A stretch of 64,000 nucleotides of DNA, from contig MU128972.1 of the NCBI GenBank assembly GCA_014904985.1, positions 94,462 to 158,461 on the forward strand, read 5' to 3'. A program made the translations under genes and the position numbers. A model generated the notes under the pieces. The model was not told where the DNA came from and ran no database searches. It saw nothing but the letters and a program-made list of their open reading frames with translations. Origin of the DNA: Hydnum rufescens UP504. Lineage: Eukaryota; Basidiomycota; Agaricomycetes; Cantharellales; Hydnaceae. Within the stretch, counting starts at the first letter, position 1. Every line of letters begins with the position of its first letter. This document shows, piece by piece, positions 48,859 through 61,835 of this stretch.

Positions 48859-51800
48859 TCAGCTCACCCGGTCTGAGCCACTTCGGCTGACATCGGATGT
48901 TGCCCCATGCTCTTCCGCCTCAGCTTCGTGTATGAGAGAGAGGGAAGGTCCCACAGCTTTGACATGCTCCCAGAAATCAGGATGTTTAAATCCCGATTTC
49001 CGGCATAACCTTTTAAACCCTCGAAGGAAACTTGACACGGCATGCACTTAGCGTGAACGAAAGGGTCAGGAGAAGTGCAAAGACACACCTATTCCACTCA
49101 TCAACTTCATCCTCCTACGAGGTGCACGAGGATTTAGAGGGCCTGTCTCACAATCCGTGGCAATACGTCTACACACCTGCAAGGCGACATCCCTCATTAC
49201 CTTCATGCACTCAAGAGCCTCGTCAAACCGTTGGGAACTGAACGATTCTGCAATGATCTCGGGTATCACTTGTCCCATGTCCGCAACAGCCTTTGTCACG
49301 ACATCTCCTCGTGCTACATTACTCTTGAAGTCGTAGAGAGGGTGGTCGTTTCCAATAATCCGCCCTGGTTTTGCACCCTGGCCGACAACCATTGGATGGG
49401 GATCAGGCTTTTGGTCAACCTCCATGGGTTCGTCGGTATCAGAACTGCCTGCGGCCGATTTGGGTTGTGCTGGGGAAGCTAACGTCGTGGTCGAGACATG
49501 GCTTGGCCCAGGAGACTGCACGGCCGTAGAAACGAATGCATCCCCGTTCATGAGATCGGCCAGTGTCAAAGGGACGTCTGCATCTTCGTCCAATCCATCT
49601 ATATTTTTGCGTTTCCTGAATTTGACTTTCGGTGGTACTGCCATAAACTCGTGAGACTTGCGTATGTCAAATTTAAGGCGGAAAAAAGCAAACCCTTGGA
49701 TACGTTAAAAACTGCTTGACATTCTGCTACGGCACCTTGAGAGCGGCTGAGCACTCGTCGCGGTCGCTCAAAGAATTTGGTAATCTCAGGATGTGGGGGA
49801 GGGACTGGATCTTTTGTTATGTCGGTCGTTATGGCAGCATGAAGCATGGCCTCTTTGATACGATGCACAGCTGGGCTCACAGCCTCAGTTGGATCGAACC
49901 AGGGGAGGCGATTACTGCAGAAACCGCGACGTCAGTTGAGTAGTCCCTCAGGCGGGTTCCTAATCTCACCCATCCTCGTCCTTGGGACCGGCGTCTGACA
50001 GATCGTACGAATCAACCAATTTCTCCATGGCGCTCATCATCGAAGGGGTGGGTAACAGGGGATGGATAGTTTTCTGAATTCCTTTCCTGTCTTTAATAAT
50101 ATCAAGGGACGCGAAAGAGAATCGGCGTAAGTCCTCCGCAAATGGCATCTTAAAGGGACGTCTAAGTCGCAGATCATTCGTAGGGAAGAGGTATGCGCAC
50201 CCGGACCCAGACAAGATAGTCGATTTGATCGATTGACCGAGCACAAGCGACCCCCATCTTTGGAGGACTATCGTCCCTGTTTACCTTGCGTATGATGGCG
50301 AGGACTGGTTTAGATACCATCGAGCCCTTATTCGATTTGTCTGGGACTTGATAATTGTGCATTGCCTGAACAAGGGAACTGAAGGCGACTTGCGCTCTGG
50401 GGGACGCATTATCGGCAAATATGTAGTAGACCTCATCCATGCTCCAATCACGCGTCCACTATCATGGGAGATCAGCCCGTGCTCCGACATAGGGACGAAA
50501 TTATAAAGACACATACCATATCTTCGTAGCTAAATCCCACGAGTTCCAGACCTTGTTGGGTCGGAAGATAATTCTCCGAGAGGTCTTCGATGGGGATCCA
50601 GGTTGAGCCATATTTGTAAGATTTCGTAAGATCTTCCTTCTCGACACGCTGCTGATCCTGGAAATGCTCCGATGCGTCCTCCCTGTCTCCATTCTCATTT
50701 TCCGCAGCCCCATCTTCATTTTCTTTCGATTGTGGGGCAAGGACAAATTCAGTGCGCATCGCCAGAGGCGCAATGTCCTCCCAAGGCGCTGACATTGCAC
50801 CATTTGACAATTTGTCCCCTAAACCCCCGAGGGGCTTGTCCAGCCTAGTGTCATGACGGCCTGATCCACTACGTCGAGAAAATTTCTTGAATGACTGGGG
50901 GCGAACAATAGCAGTAGCCTTTCCAGTCCTAACTGGAATCGTTATTGCATCATCCATCCGAGTTTGGATGTCGCCTATGACCATGGTGGTTCTCGATAGT
51001 GTGGATTTGGTGACCTTGATTTCAGGCTCGGCACAGACCCGAAGTGCGTATTCGCAGGTTCCAACCCTTCCATTCTCAAGCTGTTCGACAATCTTGTGAT
51101 ATAGTTCCTCGTTCACACGCTGCGGAAAATGATAGTCAATAAGCTGCCGTTCAGCAATGCCACGGAGAACAACTTTTTACCTTGATCTTGGACTTATTTG
51201 GCTCCTCGTAAGGCAAATCTTCATCGTCAAAATCAACCCCTCTAAGAAATTCGCCTGAGTCTGGGGACGCTGGAAAGCGGGAGCGAACATACATGATCGT
51301 CATATCAACGTTATACTCAATGATCTTGTTGATAGTCCCACTGAGATCGTCGTCGTCCAATTCGAGCGGATTCTCTCCATCTGTAATTAGAACTAGCTTG
51401 CGTGTCCAAGTCCGCTTCTTCTCCAAGTGCTGTTGTTGCGCGAAGAGAGCAACGATGATTCCGTCGATAGCTAAAGTAGACCAAATGGAATTTCCAGAGA
51501 CAGAGGCTGAAGGGATATAAATCACTCACGGTCCCCTATCTCAGAGGAGGGCTGTAAGGAGTCGATTTTCTGCAGCGTGCGGGCATTGGGTTTGTGGATC
51601 GGTAGGTATTCAGTGACATGGTCATATCCACCGTGTTTGTCGCTGACGGGATTATTCGTTCCTTGCGAGCATCACAAGGTAAATAGGATACCTGATGCCA
51701 AATTGTATTTACTGACCCTCGGTTCCCACCAAAATAACACCAATTTGATCAGTTAAACGTCCAGTAAAGATCTGGAGGTGGTCAGCATTGGCCCTTTCGT

Positions 51801-52058
51801 TGTATTGGATGAAGACAGCCTACCATTTGTTGAACCTTGTGCTTCACATATTTCAAGGCCCACTGAAGATTCGTCAATTGAATGGTGCGCTTCTCATCAT
51901 TCGGCCCGGGAGTCAGCTCCACTGCCCTCAAATGGCCCATGGACGGCGACACGTCCACGACGAACATAGTGACCGTGTACTATGGTACCGAGAAATTAGA
52001 ATAGAATATGGCCAACGTCGTAATAACTGCTGACCCCAGATCTTTCCTTGCCAGCCAT
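48859..52058 (-). CDS. KU80: Ku80 DNA end-binding protein (NHEJ)
   Basis: Ku80 pairs with Ku70 to bind DNA ends in non-homologous end joining and at telomeres. Exon 1 (MAGKERSG) splices to YTVTMFVVDVSPSMGHLRAV, the vWA domain with its DxS. Further vWA parts are MTIMYVRSRFPASPD, DGIIVALFAQQQHLEKKRTW and RKLVLITDGENPLELDDDDL. The Ku barrel follows: ELYHKIVEQLENGRVGTCEY, TTMVIGDIQTRMDDAITIPV, TAIVRPQSFKKFSRRSGSGR and STWIPIEDLSENYLP. The C-terminal part has EIIAESFSSQRFDEALECMK and VSSFLRGFKRLCRKSGFKHP, with DFWEHVKAVGPSLSLIHEAE, and ends SGSDRVS at TGA 48859-48861. About twelve exons are present, and the checked junctions are clean. The gene shares a 139-bp divergent promoter with the aconitase gene. 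Confidence 0.9.
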
Positions 52059-52197
52059 GGGGTTCACAAGACCTCGAGGTCTATCAGCTATGACTTGTGT
52101 CGCGTGACAGTGACAGTGACTATGCTCGCGCCTCGGCAAGCTCCGAAATAGGCCGTCAATAGTACCCGTCGTGCTGAGTGTCATCCGAGCACCAGAA
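52059..52197. promoter_or_regulatory. 139-bp divergent promoter, Ku80 and aconitase genes
   Basis: The whole promoter of both genes lies in 139 bp between start codons. It contains GTGACAGTGACAGTGAC (near 52105-52121), a short tandem GTGACA motif that could bind a factor; that role is inference. Confidence 0.5.
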
Positions 52198-55100
52198 ATG
52201 GCCCTGAAGCGAATCAGATTCCTTCCGAGTACATATTTTTCTGGGGGTTCAAGGCGACGCCTTGCTACTCATGCCCCAACACCGGACAAAGATTGCCGTG
52301 TTCTAACCCCGCCATACCCTACATTGCTTGCGAAATTAGCACATGTGCAAAAAGAATACCTTGGATCCCGACCACTCTCTCTCGCGGAAAAAATTCTGTA
52401 CTCCCATCTTGATGACCCAGAGAAGTCCCTGAACGGATTGGGTTCAGATGGCAAAGGTCGCGTGCGGGGCGAACGGTATCTGCAACTCAAGCCGGCACGA
52501 GTAGCAATGCAAGATGCTTCTGCTCAGTAATCCGTTCTCTTTCCTTTTTCCCCATCTGCATACTGACATGCTCTGGGGACGAACAGAATGGCATTGTACG
52601 CGGCCAACACTTCCACGTGGATTTCTCAGACTCACGTCCTAATGCCATGTCAGACTTCAGTTTATGACATGCGGTCTTCCAACCTCTGCGGTACCAACTT
52701 CGATTCATTGCGATCATCTAATACAGGCTAATGTTGGCGCAGAAGCTGATCTCAAAGTGAGCTAGAAGTATACTTTGTATTCCGTCTCAGCACTGACATG
52801 GTAGATTCCAGCGCTCAATCGAAAGCAATCGAGAAGTCTTCGATTTTTTGGAAAGCGCTGCGCGGAAATATGGTGAGCAGCTCCTCACAAGGCCCGCAAT
52901 ATCCTTCATTGCGACACTTGCTCTATAGGCATCGAATTCTGGGGTCCCGGATCCGGAATTATACATCAAATTGTTCTGGAGAACTATGCGTCGCCAGGAA
53001 TGTTGATGCTCGGCACTGATTCCCACACACCCAACGCTGGGGGACTCGGATGCTTGGCCATAGGAGTAGGTGGGGCTGACGCTGTGGATGCCATGACCCA
53101 CACCCCATGGGAATTGAAGGCTCCGAGCATCGTCGGTACGCGTGGTCCACTTTGGGGACGAGGAAATCCTAATCTATGATTGCTTAGGTATTCATCTCAC
53201 TGGAAAAATGAGCGGGTGGACTACACCCAAGGATCTGATCCTTCACATTGCAGGAAAACTGACTGTTCGGGTAATTGTCTCACCTAAAAACCCCTAGACT
53301 CGAGGACTTATTGACCGTTCTGAGCAGGGAGGGACAGGCCGCGTCTTGGAATATTTTGGCCCTGGAGTCCATGATCAATCGTGCACAGGTCTGGCTACCA
53401 TCTCCAACATGGGAGCGGAAGTGGGTGCTACAACTTCCGCCTTCCCTTATACTGCGAAGATGGGAGCATACCTTCGTGCTACTGGTCGTTCTCCGGTGGC
53501 CGACGCGGCGGACTGGGCGGCCAGACAAGGCTTCTTGGCTGCAGATGAAGGCGTCGAATACGATGAGGTCATTGAAGTTGTGAGTATGCTCTATTGGGCG
53601 TTATTTCGTCATGACTGAGGAAGGTTCGATGCAGAACCTGTCTGAATTAGAGCCGACCATCAACGGACCATTTACACCCGACTTATCAACACCCTTGTCC
53701 AAGTTTGCCCAATTTGTTGCCACAAACGGTTGGAAGAATGAAGTATCGGCAGGGTTGATCGGGTCATGTACGAATAGCTCATATGAAGATATGGTGGGTA
53801 GAATCTCGTTTTGTTCCTACGTGGCATCAAAGTTATACGATCTCAGTCCAGGGTGACCAGCATCGCCCAGCAGGCTAAATCTGCGGGTCTTAAAACAAAA
53901 GTGAGTCTGCGCAGCTCTGCATGCAGTCCGAAATGCAGACTTTCTGGCGTAGGTCCCCTTCTTGTGCACCCCGGGCTCGGAACAGATTCGCGCGACGATT
54001 GAACGTGATGGATTCACTGAAGCACTGGAAGACGTTGGAGCTGTAGTTCTAGCAAATGCGTGTGGCCCTTGCATTGGACAGTGGAATCGGGCAGAGAAAA
54101 AGGGTGAAGAGAATGGTGAATGCCAACCTTGCGTCCTCTGATGGACGGTGCGCTAATTTCAGCTTAATTAGCTATTCTGACTTCATTTAACAGGTAAGAT
54201 AGGCGGTCAGTCGTGACATTTAGGAAATCTCATTATGTTTCTTCTGAAGAAATTTCAAGGGTCGTAATGATGCCAACAGCAAAACCATGAATTTCTTGGC
54301 TTCCCCAGAAATTGTAACGGCTATGGCATTCTCGGGACAGTTGACCTTCAATCCTGTTACTGATTCCCTTATTGGCGCTGATGGAAAGCCTTTCAAATTC
54401 GCCCCACCCAGGGGCAACATGCTACCGAGCAATGGATTCACTCCTGGTGGGTGCACCTCATTTCTGATGGCCTTGGAGGTAGTCGACTCATGGAGTGGAT
54501 CCTTGGGGAAGGCAACCAATCTCTGACACCGAGTCCATCACCGTTGGCTGTTCCTGAGACGGAGGTTGCCATTTCCCCCACGTCTACTCGTCTTGAAGTC
54601 CTCGCACCGTTCCCATCGCATTTCAAGCCTGGTGGATCACTCGAGCTTCCGCCGTTGAAAGTCCTCATGCGAGTGCGAGGGAAGTGTACGACTGATCACA
54701 TTTCTGCTGCGGTGGGTTGTCACCGCATATTGGCCCTCATGTTGGAAGAGAAATCTTACAATAATGGGACCCTCCTGTGTTTCCTAGGGACCCTGGCTGA
54801 AGTACAAAGGTCACTTGACTAATATTTCCGAGAATACCCTATTCACTGTCAGTGGCCTTGACTTTCGATCCGCCAGCGGATATACCGGATTGACCAGTAG
54901 ATTCCTTGTTCATTAGGCGACTAATGATGAGGGAGGCGAAGTGAACGTCGCGTTTGATTACACCAAGGACGGAGAGAAAATCACAGGCACAATACCGGAG
55001 GTTGCTAAACGTTTCAAGTCCAGAGGCGAACCGTGGGCGCTAGTCGTGGACCAAAATTATGGCGAGGGGAGTGCCCGAGAACATGCGGCAATGCAGCCTC

Positions 55101-55606
55101 GATTTCTGGGATGTGGCTTGATTATTGCCCGTAGCTTCGCGAGGTAAGGAACTCTTTGATTAGCAGGGGTGGGGTTGTTCCTTACTGGCCCTTGGTTTTG
55201 TAGGATCCACGAGACAAATCTCAAAGTACGTGACTGGACACGGGGGCTACGTTGTGCTGAATCCCTAACAACCGATGGCTGTATGTAGAAGCAGGGCATA
55301 TTGCCGTTATGGTTCCTAAACAAGGATGATTACGCAATGATCTCATCTGGCGATGTCGTGGAAACTGTTGGCTTGGAAGATGTTAGTCCACCCCTTTAAC
55401 ATGAAACTTCTTCATTCTTCTTAACGTTGATGCAATTACAGGTCATTAATGGATCTTCTGATGCCACCGTAAGGCTCAAGGTCACACGGCCTGGAGGCGA
55501 GATAGTGTGGGTGGAGACGAGACACACGATGTCGGCAGACCAGCTCCGGTGGTTGCGGTCTGGCTCCGCATTGAACTATATCAAGGAGTTGGCCGCGTCG
55601 ACGTAA
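52198..55606 (+). CDS. Mitochondrial aconitase-family hydratase (ACO1/ACO2 type)
   Basis: Iron-sulfur aconitase-family enzyme; the mitochondrial TCA form or the related Aco2 form used in fungal lysine synthesis. The start [20 protein letters not shown] is an import signal. Core motifs are [60 protein letters not shown] and [20 protein letters not shown]. The cluster ligands are in [13 protein letters not shown] and [10 protein letters not shown]. Later parts are [60 protein letters not shown] and [20 protein letters not shown]. About 16 exons include two of 22 nt (54172-54193 and 55204-55225). A 65-nt intron near 54448-54512 restores the frame after FTPG. The stop is TAA 55604-55606. ACO2 is slightly favoured by style; the substrate is not certain. 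Confidence 0.9.
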
Positions 55607-56659
55607 TTCCCCCACTTGTTCTAACATAAAATAGCTGCGATAAAACTCACTGGAGTCTGGCTGGTACAAGAAAGGTTACGGAACAATTAAGGAACACATG
55701 TTGACAGGTTTTCACTCCTCAATCCGGGTGTGCTCGCCGTCCGCCCGAGTGGGGATGGAAGTGCTCACGCTGGACTACACTCAACATTGTTTCCCCATAT
55801 GGCCACCCTTGTTTTCAAGGCACTGACAAATGGTGGGTTCTGATCGGTGGACCATGGTCATGGAACGTTCACTTACTAACCAACTCCACTGTTATAGAGA
55901 TCAGGTCACGGAAATTCTCACCTTTGGGCACTCTGGAGTTCCTCTTAAGTTCTGACTTCAGTGTATGGAAGGAGGTAACAGTCTGCCATAAGTCCTTCAG
56001 GATATCATAGGTCCCTCCATGCGCCTCTGAATCCCGCAAGATATTCGCACTTTTCACTATGGCTAGGTCGTTACCTAGTAAGAATCGAGGTGCCTCCTGC
56101 AAACACCCGGAGTTATAACGCACCGACAAAACCGTCTACTTCCCTGGCACGAATTCGAGATCCCAGCCACCTCCCATTTTAGACGAGTTCGGAGCATCGG
56201 ATGGCGTGTCGTAGGTCCCGCACCGGCCCGGGAGTAATCAAGAACTCCGTCATGGAACACTGTGAAGCATCCGTAATAAATTCGATAAACGAAGGGGACA
56301 GATTCGAGGCACCTGTGGATATTGGATGGGGGGATGATGCCTGACTCAAAAGGACACAAGGTAGTCTCAACGCTATGTCTTTCGTCCAGGGAAAATCGAA
56401 CCAACAAATCCAGGGGAGGGGCTCGTGCAACAGCACGACGGTCCCGACGACGATTTGGAATCTTTTCGGAACCTTAGGACAATTAGACGTCGAAAGGGAG
56501 TTCTTCCGATGAATACGACATCCAGCTGCGAATAGGATGTGGCTCTAGCGTGTTGGTTAAGTATTAGGCCTAGATGTCTGCGAGGATCTCACGCACGATC
56601 GTCGCTGATGAACCAGGCCGTGGCAGCTGCATAAATCGCTTCTCGGATTTCTCAAGTGG
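55607..56659. other. 1 kb intergenic stretch
   Basis: Short minus-strand frames such as VKSANILRDSEAHGGTYDIL (near 56000) and SNLSPSFIEFITDASQCSMT (near 56270) look weakly coding, and may be remnants linked to the degenerate gene just downstream on this strand. I cannot join them into a model. Confidence 0.35.
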
Positions 56660-57845
56660 GAGCTCATCTTGGCTTCTGTCCCCCAATCAGCAGGCATACG
56701 GGCATACGAAGATCAAGGTTCTCCTGAAACTTAGTGGAGATGTAGAAGCGGATGGCTTGCTGAATGATCGAGGCCTCGATACCGTGAAGAACCGTGTTTG
56801 CGAGGCTCGAGACTTTGTCCAGCACTAAGGATAGGTGAAGATGTGAGCGACTTACGGTCAAGGCGCATAGGAAAGGCATTCGGTTCACAGGTGAAAAGAC
56901 AGATCGGAGAATATCCGGAACAGTCTTTTCGTCACCGGTCGAGATCGTCAAGGATTGACATTGGGGACCGACAGTACCCGATTTGGAGGAGGGGCTTCGC
57001 AACTAATTCCTGAAGCTGAGCGAACAGCTCCTCGCCCCGCTGTGTTGGACTTCGAGAAAAGAAGAAACATCCCTTTCGCTCACGATGATTCAGCGACAGT
57101 TTTGGTGATGGGTAGGCAGTAAGGCCCACCACTTTGAGACTAAGCACTGAGCAACTTTTGCTCAGGGGACGGCATGGCAACTTAAAGAGGACGGAGGACA
57201 CTGAATGGTCGATAGTTCACAGCCAATGGTACATGATTACAACATTTGGCACTTGCCAACTTCCTCAGCTTCTTGATAGTCGAGCCCCCCTCGAACGTAA
57301 TAGGCGGCAAGGGGTTTCTTAACGACACGGCCCACTTTACTCTTAATCCATTGTCGTTGAAGGCCGCCACGTCACAGGGGCCGTTGCGCTCACCGATCCT
57401 CCGGATTATCGCACCAACCGCAGTCACACCAACATTGTCGAAGTCATTTCCGGGAGCGTCTATGCCTAACAACAATGCATCGAATTAGCACCTCGGGCTC
57501 TGTTTTTAGGATAGCTTGTGTCTTATCTGAAGAGTAAGTCCAACCAGAAAGCTCAATCCTGACGTAGAGCTTAGCGCCCGGCGCCTCAACAAACTCATTG
57601 GGATCAAGATTCTCCCCACTTTTTGCCCACCCATTGCTATTGAAGGCGAAGAAACGAGTTCCGTAACGCAAGGTGGCGGCCTTGAAGGCATTGATCTTGG
57701 CCTCGCCACTGAGCTCTTTGAAGTACTGCCCTACGTCATGGCCAGAAACATCCAAGTCTTCGTATACGACAAAATCGCGTTACGAGTGCCTGTGGGGTGA
57801 GGCATCGCAAATGTTGAAGGCTAGAAGACGTAGCAAACCCGCCAT
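56660..57845 (-). pseudogene. Degenerate gene of unknown function
   Basis: From ATG 57843-57845 the frame reads MAGLLRLLAFNICDASPHRH then meets TAA (57780-57782). It continues in the same frame as DFVVYEDLDVSGHDVGQYFK and AATLRYGTRFFAFNSNGWAK, with EDLDPNEFVEAPGAKLYVRI-like text (GENLDPNEFVEAPGAKLYV). The next pieces are in other frames: GIDAPGNDFDNVGVTAVGAI, NGPCDVAAFNDNGLRVKWAV, FEGGSTIKKLRKLASAK, VLSLKVVGLTAYPSPKLSLN and, near 56750, VLHGIEASIIQQAIRFYIST. These look like exons of one protein I do not recognise. The early stop and frame changes suggest decay, or unresolved introns plus a base error. The boundaries are approximate. Confidence 0.4.
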
Positions 57846-58104
57846 AAGAAATAATGTGATAGTGGTGATGAATGGCCCTTGCTTTCGGTAGATGTTTGAA
57901 AGGTTGACTGAGAGTTGAATTCCGAGTCGATCCTGTGGTAACTGGTGGGTCCAGTATGGTATTTATACCTTCATTGCATATCAGAATTAGGTCATGGCGG
58001 TAAAGTGAGGGCTTAGAATTCCGAAAAGAGATTGAAACTTTCTTGCCAAATTGACCCGTGATGTGAGGGGCGATGCCCAAAGGGGTTTGGCAATTCAAGA
58101 CCAT

Positions 58105-59678
58105 GTCAAAGTAGTACTGAACTCTTCAGAATGATAATAATCTCCCACTATATTTTATACATCATACCTACTGCGTTTTCGTAATATCAAGGTGGTCCTA
58201 TCATCCTGTAGGCACCCCAGTAATTATCTGCTGGGAATTCAGGGAGTTGGCAGTATGATGTGACATTTCATTATGAAGCGTGTGATGGCAATACTGTAGT
58301 TTGACGTGCCACAAAGTCACTCGTGATCTTGTTGAGTCTTGGCGCTCAGCGCCGGGGTTTCTGCTGCACGAGTGGCATCAGTGCATAGTGTCGCACTCGA
58401 TGATTCTGTCAGGAAGCACTACTAATAATGAAAAACCTTGATGGAGAAAAGCTGTATTACCGGGGAGCAGAGTTTCCCATGCACATTAGAAATACGGAAT
58501 GTGGATCGAGAGTTTGGTGCTATCACGATAGGGCTGCGGAAATTGCCGATGGGAACCAATCAGCGAGCTTCAGACAGGCGTCGACATTTTACATAATTTT
58601 GCTCTGAATGATAGTGGTGACTCCACTCTCACGACGCCCATTCTAACTCCGGGGGGGGGGGGGGGGGTGGTTCCCCCAGATTCCCGATGTATCGATAGCA
58701 AATACCGCCTAGACACACCACCTGTCGAAATTATGTCAGGGGCCCGCCATTGATGGGTTCTTCAAAATTATAGGCGGCGCATGGTCTGGACCGGTCCCGA
58801 TAGCTCTATGTAAAGTCATGGGGTCATTGGGCTGTTGCAATGTTTCGCCGAGGCTTTAGGTCCACTACAGTTAATCGTGTGACTGCACAAAAAAGGTCAT
58901 TGCTTTTAGCAACAGTCCTAGTGCTCTCCGCTAGATCCTTGGGATTCACTTCTGTGATGGTGATGATTAGTCTTCATCTTTGTCGGCCAGGGGATACCTA
59001 GCAGACTCATTCCCAGTCAGGCAGGCATTATCCTCTACCAGGTCTTTTTCGCTAGGTCAAATCAATAGTGCGTTTTCTCACCGATTCGTGTGACTGTGGC
59101 GGTGATGTCTAACAGGCTTAGGCCGGGGAAAGGTCTCATCATCTCTATCCTTCTCGCCCAACGATTTTTCGTCTGTGGAGCCAAGATCGATGGACACATG
59201 GTTGCACTTCCTCCACGGGCCCGGATTTACCCAAATGTGCCCATCCTCGCGGCCCTTGCTCATGTTCGTAGAAGCCACCCGCGAGTGTGTGCGGGATATC
59301 ACATGATCCACTCGGGAACGACCTTCTTCTTGATGCCCATGTGCACACAGAATCCATCGGATTGATGGATTTTGCGGGCGGTCTCCGCCGCCGTAGCACA
59401 CCGCTGTCTGCTCGCCAAGTTCGAGAGCTAAAACAGGTTCAGGCAACGACGCCGTTGGATTCAAACATCTCAGAACGAGAAGGCTAACCAGGAATAACCG
59501 CCCATGTTGTTCAGCCGCTATCGGAAGCAAATGATGCCACTCACATTCAAAACGGTTAAACCGGGGCATCTGCACAGGAAGATGAGCGAGTATAAGTGCC
59601 CGGCTATCAGGTGCCTTCTTTTTCTTCTCCCTTCTTGCCCTCCCCCTTCGTGATTTGTTCCTTCTCCGCGTCCTCTCC
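58105..59678. other. Intergenic stretch with a 17-G run
   Basis: No gene recognised between the degenerate gene and the aquaporin. The sequence includes a run of 17 G at 58651-58667 flanked by CTCC and TGGTTCCCCC. Frames at 59090-59480 (both strands) are short and family-less and lie in the aquaporin upstream region. Confidence 0.5.
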
Positions 59679-61085
59679 ATGTCAGAGAAATCTAGTGAAA
59701 GCCGAGGCATCGAGAACGAAAAGTCATCAGCAAACCATGTAGATCTTAATTCAGCCCGATTCACCTCTTCGTCCGGTTTGAAGCCGAGGGGGAGTACTAC
59801 GCTATTTATCCTAATCGATGGGCCTATTATCGCAAACATTACCTTCGCGAGGCAGCGTCAGAGTTCTTGGGATGTATGGTCCTCGTCATGTATGTTGGCC
59901 TCTGACGCATCATAATCCATCAAGGGGCCAACCTTTTCTCTACATGCAGTTTTGGTACTGGTGTTGATCTCCAAGTGATTCTTTCGAACAACACTCGAGT
60001 AGCATCCAGTCCGAAAGGGGATATGCTTTCGATACATTTTGGTTGGGCAGTCGGGACTGCTCTAGGAGTATGGACTGCCAGTGTCAGCGGAGGGCATATC
60101 AATCCGGCGGTAAGAATATTGCATCTGCACGGTATAGAATATAAAGATTCTAAAAGTCGATGCCAACAGGTCACGCTTGCTTTCGCCGTTTTTCGCGGAT
60201 TTCCTTGGCGAAAAGTACCCATATACCTGCTGGCACAACTATCTGGCGCGTGTTTTGGCGGTCTCCTCACCTATTCCAATTATATGCACGCTATAGCCAT
60301 CGTGGACCCCGGAAAAACGCAGGCGACCGCCAGTCTGTTTACTACGTATGCCCTGGACTATATGCCCAATGGTTCGTCCTATACCACCCACGATACCGGC
60401 GATACTTTTCTCACCTCGTCCTTCAGTTGCTTGCTTCTTCTCGGAATTCCTGGGAACCGCTGTTCTCCTGATTATCGTACTCGCCACGGCGGATAATGCA
60501 AATGGTCCCCCACCAAAAGGCCTCGGGCCTCTAGTCTTGTTCATCGTCATTCTTGGAGAAGTGCGTCGATCGAGTCCTTTTGTGTGTGTCCAATTCTCTA
60601 ATCGCCGCCTGAATATAGGGTGTCTCCCTCGGTATGGAAACAGCATACGCCCTTAATCCTGTAGGCCTCACCTACAATATTGGTTGGTCCCCTGGTCGAC
60701 TTGCTGAACGCCCCCTTTTCGTCCTCAGGCACGTGACCTCGGTCCAAGGATTGCCTTGGCAATGGTAGGGTACAGTAAACAGGTCCTTTTCGACTACCGC
60801 CACCAGTATTGGATATGGACCCCTATATTGGGTCCAGTTAGTGGCGCACTTATTGGGACGTTTGTGTACGATGCTCTCATGTTTACTGGGCCTGAATCCG
60901 TACTCAATTTCCCGTAAGTTTTTCGTCGCATGATTACATCTTCGTGGCTGGCACAATCTTGAATACCCAAAACTGCGTGCCCTGTGCGATCAACTTGTAT
61001 ATCTAGGAATGCGGCGGCACAAAAATACCGTGCAAAGGCACTTGAACAGCAGCGTCATGGAGCAGGCGGCATCGACATCGTTTGA
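59679..61085 (+). CDS. Aquaglyceroporin (MIP family), one-base frameshift
   Basis: Six-helix membrane channel for glycerol and water. The hydrophilic N terminus (MSEKSSESRGIENEKSSANH) runs to a five-G run (59788-59792), where one more G would restore PRGEYYAIYPNRWAYYRK and REAASEFLGCMVLV. Channel parts then read FGTGVDLQVILSNNT, HFGWAVGTALGVWTASVSGG and the first NPA (GGHINPAVTLAFAVFRGFPW). After VPIYLLAQLSGACFGGLLTY comes ACFFSEFLGTAVLLIIVLAT and GVSLGMETAYAL. The second motif, NPARDLGPR, is split by an intron. An Asp after the second NPA-R is the glyceroporin signature. The C terminus is RAKALEQQRHGAGGIDIV, stop 61083-61085. At least seven exons are present; the rest of the frame is clean. 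Confidence 0.9.
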
Positions 61086-61835
61086 TGAGACGACCACACA
61101 TTGAATGGGCGTACGTTCGAAGTGACCTCGTTGCTTAAGTGTCACTGTCTCTCTCTTCAGAGGTTCCCTCGACCGGCTGTGGTTCCCCCTACGTAGGTAG
61201 GTCACCTTGGAGATTCTTGATTGCTTGATGGATATTTTCCCTTCCCTACTTGGCCCTCTCTGAAGATCCCGAGCAAGATAAAAACAGTATAGACTGCACT
61301 GATCCCCCAGTTGCTGTTCTGCTCATCTATTCCCGCTACATATAGTACGTGTATCTATTGTATCAATGGATTTTTTTGTCTTCTGCAATGGGGCACCACG
61401 ATATTGTGTATATTTTCGGGAATGGACGTTAATTATGAAAATATTGCGACTCGAGGGAGGACGGCGAGAATATAGGGGCAAGTGTGCTCCTTAGGCGATT
61501 AATATTTGTAGAATGAGAGACATATCCTTGATATTAATCACGGTGGGAGAGGCTGTAGGAGTTATGAATTTGCTGCATTCTTAGCCACAATTGACCCCTA
61601 CAGGGTGCAACTTCATGTTCTTTTTTGGCTTTTTGCACATAGTCCTAGATATATACCAGACACACACATCCTAGCAATTTGGAGTGTAACAGAGATGAAT
61701 TACAAGTTCTGGAGGGTTGATGGCAATTGTTAGGGGTCGGCAACACGGCTGGGTACAAGCAGTATCGTGCTGGGTACGCCCCCCTTACACAATATGAAGT
61801 GGTAGTAACAATCTCGCCCATACACTGAGTCTAAC
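61086..61835. other. Intergenic stretch
   Basis: 750 bp of AT-rich sequence between the aquaporin and the SGSDWT-family gene, convergent 3' ends. No gene or repeat seen. Confidence 0.5.
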
